From positions 3,169,001 through 3,233,000 of the forward strand of contig NC_023137.1 of the NCBI RefSeq assembly GCF_000511385.1: a stretch of DNA of 64,000 nt. The letters run 5' to 3'. The position numbers and the translations under genes were made by a program. The stretch's first letter is position 1; every line of letters starts with the position of its first letter. This document shows positions 36,776-45,556 of the stretch, in pieces. The notes under the pieces are model-generated. The model ran no database searches and had not been told where the DNA came from. It saw nothing but the letters and a program-made list of their open reading frames with translations. Source of the DNA: Phaeobacter gallaeciensis DSM 26640 (GTDB lineage: Bacteria; Pseudomonadota; Alphaproteobacteria; Rhodobacterales; Rhodobacteraceae).

Positions 36776-37618
36776 GTGAAGAAGAAGCAAAAGGTCATGG
36801 CCGACATGCCGGAAGGCGGGGAGAATCCGCTGACCTCTGCGGTTGTCTCGCGCGATCGGTCGACCCTCGACATGGTCAGCGATGCGATTCGTCACAATCA
36901 GACTATGCTCGCCTATCAGCCCATCATGCAGGCCATGCCGCCACAGGGGGTTGCCTTCTACGAAGGGTATATTCGTGTTCTCGACTCGACGGGTCGTGTG
37001 ATACCAGCACGCGACTTCATGCCATTGGTTGAAGACAAAGAAGAAGGCCGCGAACTGGACTGCCTCGCCTTGGAACATGGCCTGAAGGCGCTTGCGCGCA
37101 GCCCCAATATCAGGCTCTCCATTAACATGTCAGCGCGATCTATCGGCTATCGGCGCTGGATGCGGGTTCTGGAACGCCACCTGAAGAAAGATCTCACACT
37201 GGGCGAGCGGTTGATGCTTGAGATCAGCGAAGCCTCTGCAATGGCGACGCCTGAACTGGTGATCGATTTCATTGACCGGATGCAGAAACATGGCATCGCC
37301 TTTGCGCTTGATAACTTTGGTGCGGGAGCAACCGCTGTCAGCTACTTCCGGCAATTCTTCTTTGATGCGGTGAAAATCGACGGCCAGTTTGTGCGCAACA
37401 TCCATGCCAGCCACGACAATCAGGCAGTGGTCCGTGCGCTGGTCGGGATCGCAAAGCAGTTTGATATGCTCGTCGTTGCTGAATCCGTAGAAAGCCCAGC
37501 CGACGCCGAATTCCTGATCTCGATTGGGGTGGATTGCCTGCAAGGGTATCTGTTTGGCGCACCCTCAGTCAGCCCGCCTTGGCTGGAAGAGCTGCGGGAA
37601 AACAGCCGCGCCTCCTAA
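36776..37618 (+). CDS. EAL domain protein, catalytic site partly altered
   Basis: 280 aa, a stand-alone EAL domain after about 45 residues. The phosphodiesterase Glu (YEGYIR) and NMS, EISE, KID, AES and QGYLFG residues are kept, but the DDFG motif reads DNFGAG, so the second metal-ligand Asp is Asn, and the EAL triplet itself reads EGY. It may be a weak or inactive c-di-GMP hydrolase, or a c-di-GMP sensor. The GTG at 36776 with AGGG about 8 nt upstream is preferred. Confidence 0.85.
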   Translation: MKKKQKVMADMPEGGENPLTSAVVSRDRSTLDMVSDAIRHNQTMLAYQPIMQAMPPQGVAFYEGYIRVLDSTGRVIPARDFMPLVEDKEEGRELDCLALEHGLKALARSPNIRLSINMSARSIGYRRWMRVLERHLKKDLTLGERLMLEISEASAMATPELVIDFIDRMQKHGIAFALDNFGAGATAVSYFRQFFFDAVKIDGQFVRNIHASHDNQAVVRALVGIAKQFDMLVVAESVESPADAEFLISIGVDCLQGYLFGAPSVSPPWLEELRENSRAS

Positions 37619-37916
37619 CCCCTCCGGCCTGCTATCCACAACCTGGCCAAAATTAGCCGATTCTCGCTCCGTGCAGAATCGCCATAAGGCCGCGTTGAAT
37701 TGATTGCTTGGCAAATGCGCGGGCCTGTCACAGTATATTAGACATAGTATTGATTGACACAGGCTCTTCCTGTGGGACACCTTGCACGTGCTGCACTTGC
37801 AGCAAGATACACGGCCTTTTTCAGAAAAGGCAGGGGGATCCCGGTTGCTGCGGCTGCAAAAAAGTAGACTGCTCAGTTGGCCTCCCGGGACTATGAATCG
37901 CAGAGGACCCTAACTG
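37619..37916 (+). other. phaA leader region with a Cys-rich reading frame and hairpins
   Basis: This 298-bp stretch before phaA holds several small inverted repeats (CACAGG/CCTGTG near 37758-37774, GCTGC/GCAGC near 37790, GCCTTTT/AAAAGGC at 37814-37831) and an in-frame, TTG-started frame (37708 or 37750 to 37896) rich in cysteine (CGTPCTCCTCS, CCGCKKVDC). No ATG start or good Shine-Dalgarno is seen, so it may be a structured leader or small RNA rather than a gene. TATATT near 37735 could be a -10 box. Confidence 0.4.
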
Positions 37917-39092
37917 ATGACTAACGTAGTAATTGCATCCGCCGCACGCACCGCCGTCGGCAGTTTTGGTGGCGCATTCGCCAAGACCCCCGCACATGAC
38001 CTCGGCGCTGCGGTGCTTCAAGCGGTTGTCGAACGTGCCGGGATCGACAAATCCGAAGTCTCAGAAACCATTCTGGGCCAAGTGCTGACTGCAGCGCAGG
38101 GGCAGAACCCAGCCCGTCAGGCGCATATCAATGCAGGGCTCCCTCAGGAAGCCGCAGCTTGGGGCCTCAATCAGGTCTGCGGATCGGGATTGCGGGCCGT
38201 GGCCTTGGCCGCTCAGCACATTCAGTTGGGCGACGCTGCTATCGTCTGCGCCGGCGGTCAGGAAAATATGACGCTCTCGCCGCATGCTGCAAATTTGCGT
38301 GCCGGTCACAAGATGGGCGATATGAGCTATATCGACACCATGATCCGCGATGGTCTTTGGGACGCCTTTAACGGCTACCACATGGGGCAAACCGCTGAGA
38401 ATGTTGCCGATAAATGGCAGATTTCCCGCGAGATGCAGGATGAGTTCGCTGTTGCCAGCCAGAACAAGGCCGAGGCGGCTCAGAAGGCGGGCAAATTTGC
38501 TGATGAAATCGCGGCCTTTACGGTCAAAACGCGTAAAGGTGACATTATTGTGGATCAGGATGAATACATCCGCCACGGTGCTACAATCGAAGCCATGCAA
38601 AAACTGCGCCCCGCCTTCGCCAAGGATGGTTCGGTCACCGCCGCTAATGCCTCCGGCCTCAATGACGGTGCCGCTGCCACACTGCTGATGAGTGCGGATG
38701 ATGCTGAGAAGCGCGGCATTGAGCCTCTGGCGCGGATCGCCTCCTATGCCACCGCTGGGCTGGATCCGTCGATCATGGGTGTCGGCCCGATCTACGCCTC
38801 CCGTAAGGCGCTGGAAAAGGCAGGCTGGTCCGTTGATGACCTAGATCTGGTGGAGGCGAACGAAGCCTTCGCAGCGCAGGCTTGCGCGGTGAACAAGGAT
38901 ATGGGCTGGGATCCAGCAATCGTGAACGTCAACGGTGGTGCCATCGCCATTGGTCACCCGATTGGGGCCTCTGGATGCCGGGTTCTCAACACTCTGCTGT
39001 TCGAAATGAAGCGGCGCGACGCCAAAAAAGGGCTGGCAACCCTTTGCATCGGTGGCGGCATGGGTGTCGCCATGTGTGTGGAGCGCCCCTAA
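37917..39092 (+). CDS. phaA: Acetyl-CoA acetyltransferase (beta-ketothiolase)
   Basis: 391 aa. Condenses two acetyl-CoA to acetoacetyl-CoA, the entry to polyhydroxybutyrate and to the ethylmalonyl-CoA pathway. Catalytic Cys in [11 protein letters not shown] (about 89), the His motif [10 protein letters not shown] and the C-terminal [11 protein letters not shown] are intact. AGAGGA is 10 nt before the ATG. Followed by phaB in the same direction but with a terminator between, so partial separate transcription. Confidence 0.97.
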   Translation: MTNVVIASAARTAVGSFGGAFAKTPAHDLGAAVLQAVVERAGIDKSEVSETILGQVLTAAQGQNPARQAHINAGLPQEAAAWGLNQVCGSGLRAVALAAQHIQLGDAAIVCAGGQENMTLSPHAANLRAGHKMGDMSYIDTMIRDGLWDAFNGYHMGQTAENVADKWQISREMQDEFAVASQNKAEAAQKAGKFADEIAAFTVKTRKGDIIVDQDEYIRHGATIEAMQKLRPAFAKDGSVTAANASGLNDGAAATLLMSADDAEKRGIEPLARIASYATAGLDPSIMGVGPIYASRKALEKAGWSVDDLDLVEANEAFAAQACAVNKDMGWDPAIVNVNGGAIAIGHPIGASGCRVLNTLLFEMKRRDAKKGLATLCIGGGMGVAMCVERP

Positions 39093-39114
39093 GGCGCAGA
39101 CTGCTGACCATATC

Positions 39115-39139
39115 AAGGGCGCCCCGGTGGCGCCCTTTT
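39115..39139 (+). terminator. Terminator between phaA and phaB
   Basis: AAGGGCGCC and GGCGCCCTT pair around CCGGT and end in TTTTC, 23 bp after the phaA stop. Confidence 0.8.
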
Positions 39140-39297
39140 CTATCTCTGGTGTATTTTGCGATACATTTGCGGAACAAGGCGACGCGACGTTCACCTTAAT
39201 ATCGACCTAAGAAGATGTTTTCTTCACGAAATATAATTGCGCAACTTATATCAAAATAGTAGCAAGATTACCAAGTCAAATAACGGAGGACTATTCC

Positions 39298-40020
39298 ATG
39301 GCACGTAACGCACTCGTCACCGGCGGCTCTCGCGGCATCGGCGCAGCAATCTCTCAGGCGCTGAAGGCGGAGGGTTACACGGTGGCGGCGACCTATGCCG
39401 GCAATGACGAAGCAGCGGCAAAGTTCACCGAAGAGACCGGCATCAAGACCTACAAGTGGGACGTTGCCAGCTATGAGGATAGCGCTGCCGGAATCGCCAA
39501 GGTCGAAGCGGATATCGGCCCCATCGACATCGTGGTCGCCAATGCCGGCATCACCCGCGACGCCCCGTTCCACAAGATGACGCCAGAACAATGGCAGCAG
39601 GTGATCGACACCAATCTCACCGGTGTGTTCAACACCGTGCACCCGATCTGGCCCGGCATGCGTGAGCGCAAATTCGGTCGTGTGATCGTGATTTCTTCAA
39701 TCAACGGGCAAAAGGGTCAGTTCGCGCAAGTGAACTATGCCGCAACCAAAGCTGGGGACCTCGGCATCGTGAAATCCCTGGCCCAAGAAGGCGCCCGCGC
39801 CGGCATCACTGCAAACGCCATCTGCCCCGGCTATATCGCGACTGAGATGGTGATGGCCGTTCCAGAGAAGGTCCGCGAATCGATCATCGGTCAGATCCCG
39901 GCAGGCCGCTTGGGCGAACCCGAGGAAATCGCCCGCTGTGTTGCCTTCCTCGCGTCGGAGGACTCGGGCTTCATCAACGGCTCAACCATCTCGGCAAACG
40001 GCGCGCAGTTCTTCGTCTGA
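39298..40020 (+). CDS. phaB: Acetoacetyl-CoA reductase
   Basis: 240 aa short-chain dehydrogenase that reduces acetoacetyl-CoA to (R)-3-hydroxybutyryl-CoA with NADPH. GGSRGIGAAI (cofactor loop), NAGITRDAPFHKM, the catalytic SSING and YAATKAG (Tyr and Lys) are present. GGAGG lies 8 nt before the ATG. Downstream of phaA, the usual order. Confidence 0.96.
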   Translation: MARNALVTGGSRGIGAAISQALKAEGYTVAATYAGNDEAAAKFTEETGIKTYKWDVASYEDSAAGIAKVEADIGPIDIVVANAGITRDAPFHKMTPEQWQQVIDTNLTGVFNTVHPIWPGMRERKFGRVIVISSINGQKGQFAQVNYAATKAGDLGIVKSLAQEGARAGITANAICPGYIATEMVMAVPEKVRESIIGQIPAGRLGEPEEIARCVAFLASEDSGFINGSTISANGAQFFV

Positions 40021-40041
40021 GACCCAGAAAGCCAAAAAACG

Positions 40042-40075
40042 GCAAGGGCCGGTCCTACGGGCCGGCCCTTTTCCA
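40042..40075 (+). terminator. Terminator of phaB
   Basis: AAGGGCCGG and CCGGCCCTT form a 9-bp stem with a 9-nt loop and run into TTCC, 24 bp after the phaB stop. Confidence 0.8.
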
Positions 40076-40095
40076 ATCCCGTAAGGACATGCGCG

Positions 40096-40242
40096 CTATG
40101 CCCAGCGGGAAACCCCTGTACCCACACGGCCAATACGACGGGATGCAAATAAACGTGCCCAGAGTGCACGAAGGACCTGACCGCGCTCCTCATGCGCGCG
40201 CTGCATGGCCAGTTTCACTGTACTATTGGCAGAATATTCCAT
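40096..40242 (-). CDS. 48-residue basic protein
   Basis: A small frame on the minus strand, starting MEYSANSTVKLAMQ and ending GTGVSRWA, rich in Arg/Ala (QRAHEERGQVLRALWARLF). It is preceded by a very good Shine-Dalgarno: GGAGG 8 nt before the ATG. No family recognised. The clear ribosome-binding site and helix-like composition make it likely real, although it is short enough that gene finders often miss it. Divergent from the LysR regulator gene. Confidence 0.65.
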   Translation of the reverse strand: MEYSANSTVKLAMQRAHEERGQVLRALWARLFASRRIGRVGTGVSRWA

Positions 40243-40355
40243 CGTTTCGGCCTCCATTCAGATCAGTGTTGCTAACTTGATCTCAATATGGACCTTTCTT
40301 GGAAAAGCGACAAACGAGACTTTTCACCGCTTCAGTTAAGTAATACTGATGTCAA

Positions 40356-41297
40356 ATGTCCGACCGTCTTCCTCCACTGACCGCCTTACGTGCCTTTGAG
40401 GCAGCTGCGCGCCACATGTCCTTTGCCCGTGCGGCGCAGGAGCTCAACGTTACGCCCGCAGCGTTGTCGTTCCAAATAAAATCACTTGAAGAGCATTTGG
40501 GCACACCGGTGTTTCGTAGGCTAAACCGCGCAGTGGAGCTGACCGCCGCCGGAACCGCCCTTGCGCCAGGAACCTCTGATGGGTTCCAGGCCCTGACCGC
40601 CGCGTGGCGCACAGCCCTGCGCCTGCAAGACGAGGGTGCCTTGACGGTTACCGCCGGTCCCGCCTTCACCGCCAAATGGCTGGCCCCTCGGTTTTATGAA
40701 TTTGCCCGCGCCCATCCGGAGATTGATCTTCGGTTTTCCGCCAGCCTGCGCCGGGTAGACCTGATGCGCGACGATGTGGACGTCGCCATCCGCTTTGGCT
40801 ATGGCCCCTATCCGGACGTCTATTCCATGCCGCTTCCAGTCGAATGGGTCATGCCCGTGATGACACCAGAGGTGGCTCAGCAATATCCCACACTCAAAGC
40901 CCTGAAAGACGCGCCACTGATCCACGATGATTCACTGAATTTCATGTCCCCGCAGTTGGACTGGGCCGCCTGGTTCAAAATGATGGGCGAGGAATTCAAC
41001 CCGACGCATGGCGCGCGCTTCAGCAATTCAGATCACGCGGTTGACGCAGCCTTGGCCGGTGCGGGAGTAGCCCTGGGAAGGCGGGCCTTGGTGGTGAAAG
41101 ATATTGCCGAAGGACGACTGGTTACGCCGTTCAGGACGGCACTTACAGGCAAGGCCCGCTTTAGCTTTCTGTGCCAGAAGGGGGCCGAGAACCGCCCTCA
41201 AATCGTAGCCTTCCGCGACTGGATACTTGCCGAAATCGAAAAAACGGCTGAGGTATCCGAAGGATTGACCATAGTCTCGGTGGATAGCTTTACATGA
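40356..41297 (+). CDS. LysR-family regulator, GcvA-like
   Basis: 313 aa: N-terminal winged helix (LTALRAFEAAARHMSFARAAQELNVTPAALSFQIKSLE region, residues 8-46) and a C-terminal effector-binding domain. Closest in style to the GcvA group. It overlaps the next gene by 4 bp, so it is co-transcribed with the DMT transporter and may regulate it. Confidence 0.9.
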   Translation: MSDRLPPLTALRAFEAAARHMSFARAAQELNVTPAALSFQIKSLEEHLGTPVFRRLNRAVELTAAGTALAPGTSDGFQALTAAWRTALRLQDEGALTVTAGPAFTAKWLAPRFYEFARAHPEIDLRFSASLRRVDLMRDDVDVAIRFGYGPYPDVYSMPLPVEWVMPVMTPEVAQQYPTLKALKDAPLIHDDSLNFMSPQLDWAAWFKMMGEEFNPTHGARFSNSDHAVDAALAGAGVALGRRALVVKDIAEGRLVTPFRTALTGKARFSFLCQKGAENRPQIVAFRDWILAEIEKTAEVSEGLTIVSVDSFT

Positions 41298-42160
41298 GTA
41301 GAAATCGCGCAACCGCCATCGGATTTATCGCTGTGCTCCTCTGGGCTCTTCTGGCGGTTTTCACCGTTGGCACGGCCCCAACCCCGCCACTGTTGTTGAA
41401 TGCGTTGTGCTTCACCATTGGCGGTTCGCTGGGGCTGATCTGGTGTTGGCGCAGTGGCGGCCTTACCGCATTGCGGGCGGTGTCGTGGCGTGTCTACCTC
41501 TTTGGCAGTCTGGGTCTCTTTGGCTATCACGCGCTCTATTTTTCGGCCCTGCGGCTAGCGCCCGCTGCCGAGGCCGGATTAATCGCCTACCTCTGGCCAT
41601 TGCTGATCGTGTTGTTCTCCGGCCTGTTGCCTGGAGAGACCCTGCGGGTCGGGCATCTCCTCGGGGCTATTTTGGGGTTTGCAGGAGCCGCCACGATCAT
41701 CACCGGCGGCGGCGCGGAGTTTGATGCTGCGGCCCTTCCGGGGTACGGGCTGGCGCTACTCTGCGCCCTAACTTGGTCGGGCTATTCCGTGCTTGCGCGA
41801 CGTCTTGGCACCGCGCCTACAAGTACCGTTGCGGTGTTCTGCCTGATTACTGCTGCGGCCTCCTGGCTGCTGCATTTCGCGCTTGAGGACAGTCAATGGC
41901 CCATTGGCATCGCAGGTTGGGGCGCAACACTGGCGCTGGGGTTGGGGCCGGTTGGGCTGGCGTTCTACGTCTGGGACATTGGTGTGAAGCAAGGCGACAT
42001 CCAATTGCTTGGCACAAGCTCTTATGCGGCGCCGCTTCTCTCTACCCTAATCCTGGTGCTGGTCGGGATTGCCCCTGCCACCTGGACGCTGGCCATTGCA
42101 GCCTGCCTGATCACGGGCGGAGCCGTTCTTGCAGCCCGTGCCAACAGAGGGCATTCATAG
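41294..42160 (+). CDS. DMT-superfamily transporter (EamA/YddG-like)
   Basis: 288 aa with ten predicted helices in two EamA halves. The pattern resembles YddG-type exporters of aromatic amino acids, but substrate is not readable. Starts inside the stop of the LysR gene (ATGA). Confidence 0.85.
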   Translation: MSRNRATAIGFIAVLLWALLAVFTVGTAPTPPLLLNALCFTIGGSLGLIWCWRSGGLTALRAVSWRVYLFGSLGLFGYHALYFSALRLAPAAEAGLIAYLWPLLIVLFSGLLPGETLRVGHLLGAILGFAGAATIITGGGAEFDAAALPGYGLALLCALTWSGYSVLARRLGTAPTSTVAVFCLITAAASWLLHFALEDSQWPIGIAGWGATLALGLGPVGLAFYVWDIGVKQGDIQLLGTSSYAAPLLSTLILVLVGIAPATWTLAIAACLITGGAVLAARANRGHS

Positions 42161-42273
42161 AGATGGAAACGAAAAGGGGCCACCAGCCACGCCGATGACC
42201 CCCTCACATCCTACTTCAAGTTCCCGCTACCGCAGCGGCGGCGCTGCAAGTCACACGGGAGACAAAGCGCTCC

Positions 42274-42453
42274 TCAGACGGCAAGCTCCTCCGTCGAGAG
42301 GCGTTCAATTTCTTCTTTCAGCTTCAATTTCTGCTTCTTCATCGACGCGATACTTAGCCCGTCCGTTGCAGGCGAACGTTGGGCGTGTTCAACTTCCATG
42401 CTCAGATGCTCGTGCTTCTTCTTTAGTTCGGTGAGATGCGAGCTGAGGCTCAT
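42274..42453 (-). CDS. DUF465 (YdcH-like) small protein
   Basis: 59 aa, heptad-rich coiled-coil protein (LKKKHEHLSMEV, MKKQKLKLKEEIERL) of the DUF465 family. AAGGAGGA precedes the ATG at 42453, which I prefer to the longer frame. Function unknown. Confidence 0.88.
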   Translation of the reverse strand: MSLSSHLTELKKKHEHLSMEVEHAQRSPATDGLSIASMKKQKLKLKEEIERLSTEELAV

Positions 42454-42610
42454 GTCATTCCTCCTTCTTTGAGCGTGTTGCGTACAAAGTGAGTGGAGCA
42501 CAAGAATATTGCCCTGTCACGCTGCAGAAGCATATATTTTGTCATGAAACCGTCATTTCGGCATGGACCCGCCGAATGAGGTCCGATTTCTCAGGAATCA
42601 ACCGTAAGTG

Positions 42611-43378
42611 TTAACGAGGCCAGGGTAGCGCACACCCATCTCGAAGCACGGCCCGAATATCCGGCCGGTAGCTCTCGGCATCACACAGATGCACCTCTCC
42701 ATCATGCAGGATCAGTGGCGCGTGCAACTTGAAACCCGCACGTCCGCCCTTGCGCGCGCGCAGCAACACGAGTTCTGCGCTCCGGCCCACACGAGCGGCC
42801 AAGGGCAGCACCTCAAGCGATCCCAAACGCCCCAGACAGGCGCCCAGCATTTCCGGCAGGCGATCGGCCCGCTGGATCATATGAAGATACCCTTTGTGAG
42901 AGAGACGCCGCGCAGCTGTGTCGAACCAGACGCTCAGCTCGGTTGCGCCACCCAGCGCAATTTGCCGCCCGACATCCTGCGCGGGGCTATGCGCGCCTGC
43001 ACGGTAATAGGGCGGATTGGCGATCACCTGGTCAAATTGCTGTTGCCGCAAATCCATCGGCAACTCTGCCAGATCCGCTTCAACCACGGTCATTTCGACT
43101 GCGTTCAGCGCGGCATTGCGTCGCGCCAGATCCGCATAGTCAGCTTGCAGCTCCACGCCGGTCAGTTCAAGCCCCGGCACCCGTGCGGTCAGACAGAGCA
43201 GTCCTGGCCCACCGCCGCAACCCAGCTCTAGCACCCTGTCGCCAGGGCGTGCAGGAACAGCCGCAGCCAGCAACACCGGGTCCACGCCAGCACGATATCC
43301 TTGCTTCGGCTGCAACAGCTGCACTTGCCCACCCAAGAAAGCGTCCTGAGTAAGCGCCGCGTCGTCAAACCCCTGCAT
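42611..43378 (-). CDS. TrmN6-like tRNA adenine methyltransferase
   Basis: 255 aa. SAM-binding motif VLELGCGGGPGLLCL and the N6-adenine catalytic motif NPPYY are present, as in TrmN6/YfiC, which methylates A37 of tRNA1(Val). The start is the ATG at 43378, overlapping the upstream stop codon (TGATG), so it is translationally coupled to the DUF2007 gene. Confidence 0.88.
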   Translation of the reverse strand: MQGFDDAALTQDAFLGGQVQLLQPKQGYRAGVDPVLLAAAVPARPGDRVLELGCGGGPGLLCLTARVPGLELTGVELQADYADLARRNAALNAVEMTVVEADLAELPMDLRQQQFDQVIANPPYYRAGAHSPAQDVGRQIALGGATELSVWFDTAARRLSHKGYLHMIQRADRLPEMLGACLGRLGSLEVLPLAARVGRSAELVLLRARKGGRAGFKLHAPLILHDGEVHLCDAESYRPDIRAVLRDGCALPWPR

Positions 43379-43590
43379 CAACGCAACGGGATGTCATTGT
43401 CGCGCATCACACGCTCGGCCGCGGCATGATCATCGCTGCGCACCATCAGCCTGCGGGGAAAGATTCCGATGCCGCCTTCAAGGATGCTCATATTTACGTC
43501 CATTTGAAAGCAGTCTATATCCTCACCCTCAAGAAGGGCGGTGGCAAAGGCCATGATGGTTGGGTCGGTGCTGCGCAAAAGTTCCTTCAT
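43378..43590 (-). CDS. DUF2007 domain protein
   Basis: 70 aa with the family pattern of a small ferredoxin-like signal-transducing fold (MKELLRSTDPTIMAFATALLEGEDI). The ATG at 43590 matches the conserved start, although no strong Shine-Dalgarno is seen. Divergent from ispB with 57 bp between start codons. Confidence 0.8.
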   Translation of the reverse strand: MKELLRSTDPTIMAFATALLEGEDIDCFQMDVNMSILEGGIGIFPRRLMVRSDDHAAAERVMRDNDIPLR

Positions 43591-43647
43591 AGGGATGGAT
43601 CTAAGGGCAAGGCCTGCGCCTTGTCGAGCCTTGCAAGCGGGAAAACG

Positions 43648-44646
43648 ATGAATCAAATCCTGACGCAAAAGCCGCATGACATGCTGGCCGCGACACTCAG
43701 CGACGAAATGGCAGCGGTGAATTCGCTGATCCAGACCCGGATGGCGTCCAAACACGCCCCGCGCATTCCCGAAGTGACCGCCCATCTGGTTGAGGCCGGC
43801 GGCAAACGCCTGCGCCCCATGCTGACGCTCGCAGCAGCGCGCCTCTGTGGATACAGCGGCGACAACCATGTGAAACTGGCAGCCACTGTGGAGTTCATTC
43901 ACACTGCCACCTTGCTGCATGACGATGTGGTCGACGAAAGTGGCCAGCGGCGCGGTCGCCCGACGGCAAACCTGCTGTGGGACAACAAAAGTTCCGTCTT
44001 GGTAGGCGATTACCTGTTTGCCCGTAGTTTTCAGTTGATGGTGGAAACGGGATCATTGCGGGTTCTCGACATCCTCGCCAATGCCTCCGCCACCATTGCC
44101 GAAGGTGAAGTCCTGCAAATGACCGCAGCCAGTGATCTGGCTACGGACGAGGACATCTACCTTCAGGTTGTGCGGGGCAAAACCGCGGCATTGTTCTCAG
44201 CGGCCACGCAGGCTGGTGGCGTTGTCGCAGGCGCGCCTGAGGCGCAGGTTGACGCCCTCTTTGCCTATGGGGATGCCCTTGGTATCGCCTTTCAGGTCGC
44301 CGATGATCTATTGGATTATCAAGGTGATAGCGCCGCCACCGGCAAAAACATCGGCGATGATTTTCGCGAACGCAAGCTGACCCTCCCGGTGATCAAAGCC
44401 GTGGCGCAGGCCACCGCAGAGGAGCGTGCATTCTGGGTCCGGACTATTGAGAAGGGGCGTCAGGACGAAGGTGATCTGGACCACGCACTGGCGCTGATGG
44501 AGAAATACGACACCCTGAGCGCAACCCGCCACGACGCCATGGGCTGGGTGGCAAAAGCGCAGGATGCATTGACCGCGCTGCCCGATGACCCAATCCGCCA
44601 GATGCTGCATGACCTGGCCGATTACGTGGTGGCCCGGCTCGCCTGA
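43648..44646 (+). CDS. ispB: Polyprenyl diphosphate synthase (ubiquinone side chain)
   Basis: 332 aa trans-prenyltransferase with both Asp-rich motifs: LLHDDVVD and DDLLDYQGD, and GGKRLRPML. Makes the long isoprenoid tail of ubiquinone (octaprenyl or decaprenyl; the chain length is not readable, and decaprenyl is usual in this family of bacteria). The ATG at 43648 has GGGA 6 nt upstream; a longer frame begins inside the DUF2007 gene and is not needed. Confidence 0.93.
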   Translation: MNQILTQKPHDMLAATLSDEMAAVNSLIQTRMASKHAPRIPEVTAHLVEAGGKRLRPMLTLAAARLCGYSGDNHVKLAATVEFIHTATLLHDDVVDESGQRRGRPTANLLWDNKSSVLVGDYLFARSFQLMVETGSLRVLDILANASATIAEGEVLQMTAASDLATDEDIYLQVVRGKTAALFSAATQAGGVVAGAPEAQVDALFAYGDALGIAFQVADDLLDYQGDSAATGKNIGDDFRERKLTLPVIKAVAQATAEERAFWVRTIEKGRQDEGDLDHALALMEKYDTLSATRHDAMGWVAKAQDALTALPDDPIRQMLHDLADYVVARLA

Positions 44647-44679
44647 AATTCTAAAATAAAGTGGTGATATAGCCAAACG

Positions 44680-44706
44680 AAGCCAGCGCCCACGCGCTGG
44701 CTTTAT
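44680..44706 (+). terminator. Terminator between ispB and ispE
   Basis: AAGCCAGCGC and GCGCTGGCTT form a 10-bp stem with a 4-nt loop, followed by TATC. It lies between convergent genes and may serve both directions. Confidence 0.75.
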
Positions 44707-44719
44707 CAGTATCAGGGTC

Positions 44720-45556
44720 TCAGGCCAGCAGACGCCCTGCGCGGACCCACCAATCAGCATCTACCCCCCGCAGCCAGTCTGCGGCGGCCTGTGCTTCTGC
44801 ATCTGTTGGGTAAAGACCATAGCAAGTCGCGCCCGAACCAGACATGGCGTGATACAGGGGCGCCGTCTCAGACAACGCATCCAGAACCTCTCCAATCACC
44901 GGCTCCAATCGGATCGCTGGCGGTTGAAGATCGTTGCGCTGTGTCTTGAGCCATGCCGCCAGATCGCCAACAGAGTCCCAGGTTGGCAGCTCAGCAGGCA
45001 TGGCAGGGTTGTCCCGTTTGCCCATCGCGCGAAAAATCGCAGGCGTCGCAACCGACACGCCCGGATTGATGAGCACAATCGCGCAGTCTGGTAGCGGCGA
45101 CAGACCGTCCAGCCGCTCCCCAATCCCGCGCATCCGCTGCGTGCTCGGCGACATGCAGACCGGCACATCGGCCCCCAGCGGCAGGACCTCCTGCGTGCCC
45201 GGCAGGGGTTGCCCCCATAGTTCAGCAAGTGCCCGAAGAGTCGCCGCCGCATCAGAGGACCCACCGCCAATGCCAGATGCAGGCGGCAGGTTTTTCTCCA
45301 GTGACAGCGCAGCGCCGCGCGCGGGATCCATCAGCGCCGCGGCCTTCATCATCAGATTGCTGGCATCCACCGGCACGCCTGCTGCCATCGGCCCGGTCAC
45401 CTGCAGCGATCGCTCATCCGACGAAGCAACCGTGATCCGATCACCGATATCGGCAAAAACCACAAGAGAATCAAGGATGTGATAGCCATCCGCGCGTTGG
45501 CCAGTCACATGCAGGGTCAGATTGATTTTGGCCGGGGCAAAGGCCTCAACCGTCAT
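44720..45556 (-). CDS. ispE: 4-Diphosphocytidyl-2-C-methylerythritol kinase
   Basis: 278 aa GHMP kinase of the MEP isoprenoid pathway. Motifs: AFAPAKINLTLHVTG (substrate site) and the ATP loop PPASGIGGGSSDAAATL. The ATG at 45556 is preferred to the TTG 6 nt upstream. It overlaps the TPR gene by 11 bp, so it is in the same operon. Confidence 0.94.
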   Translation of the reverse strand: MTVEAFAPAKINLTLHVTGQRADGYHILDSLVVFADIGDRITVASSDERSLQVTGPMAAGVPVDASNLMMKAAALMDPARGAALSLEKNLPPASGIGGGSSDAAATLRALAELWGQPLPGTQEVLPLGADVPVCMSPSTQRMRGIGERLDGLSPLPDCAIVLINPGVSVATPAIFRAMGKRDNPAMPAELPTWDSVGDLAAWLKTQRNDLQPPAIRLEPVIGEVLDALSETAPLYHAMSGSGATCYGLYPTDAEAQAAADWLRGVDADWWVRAGRLLA

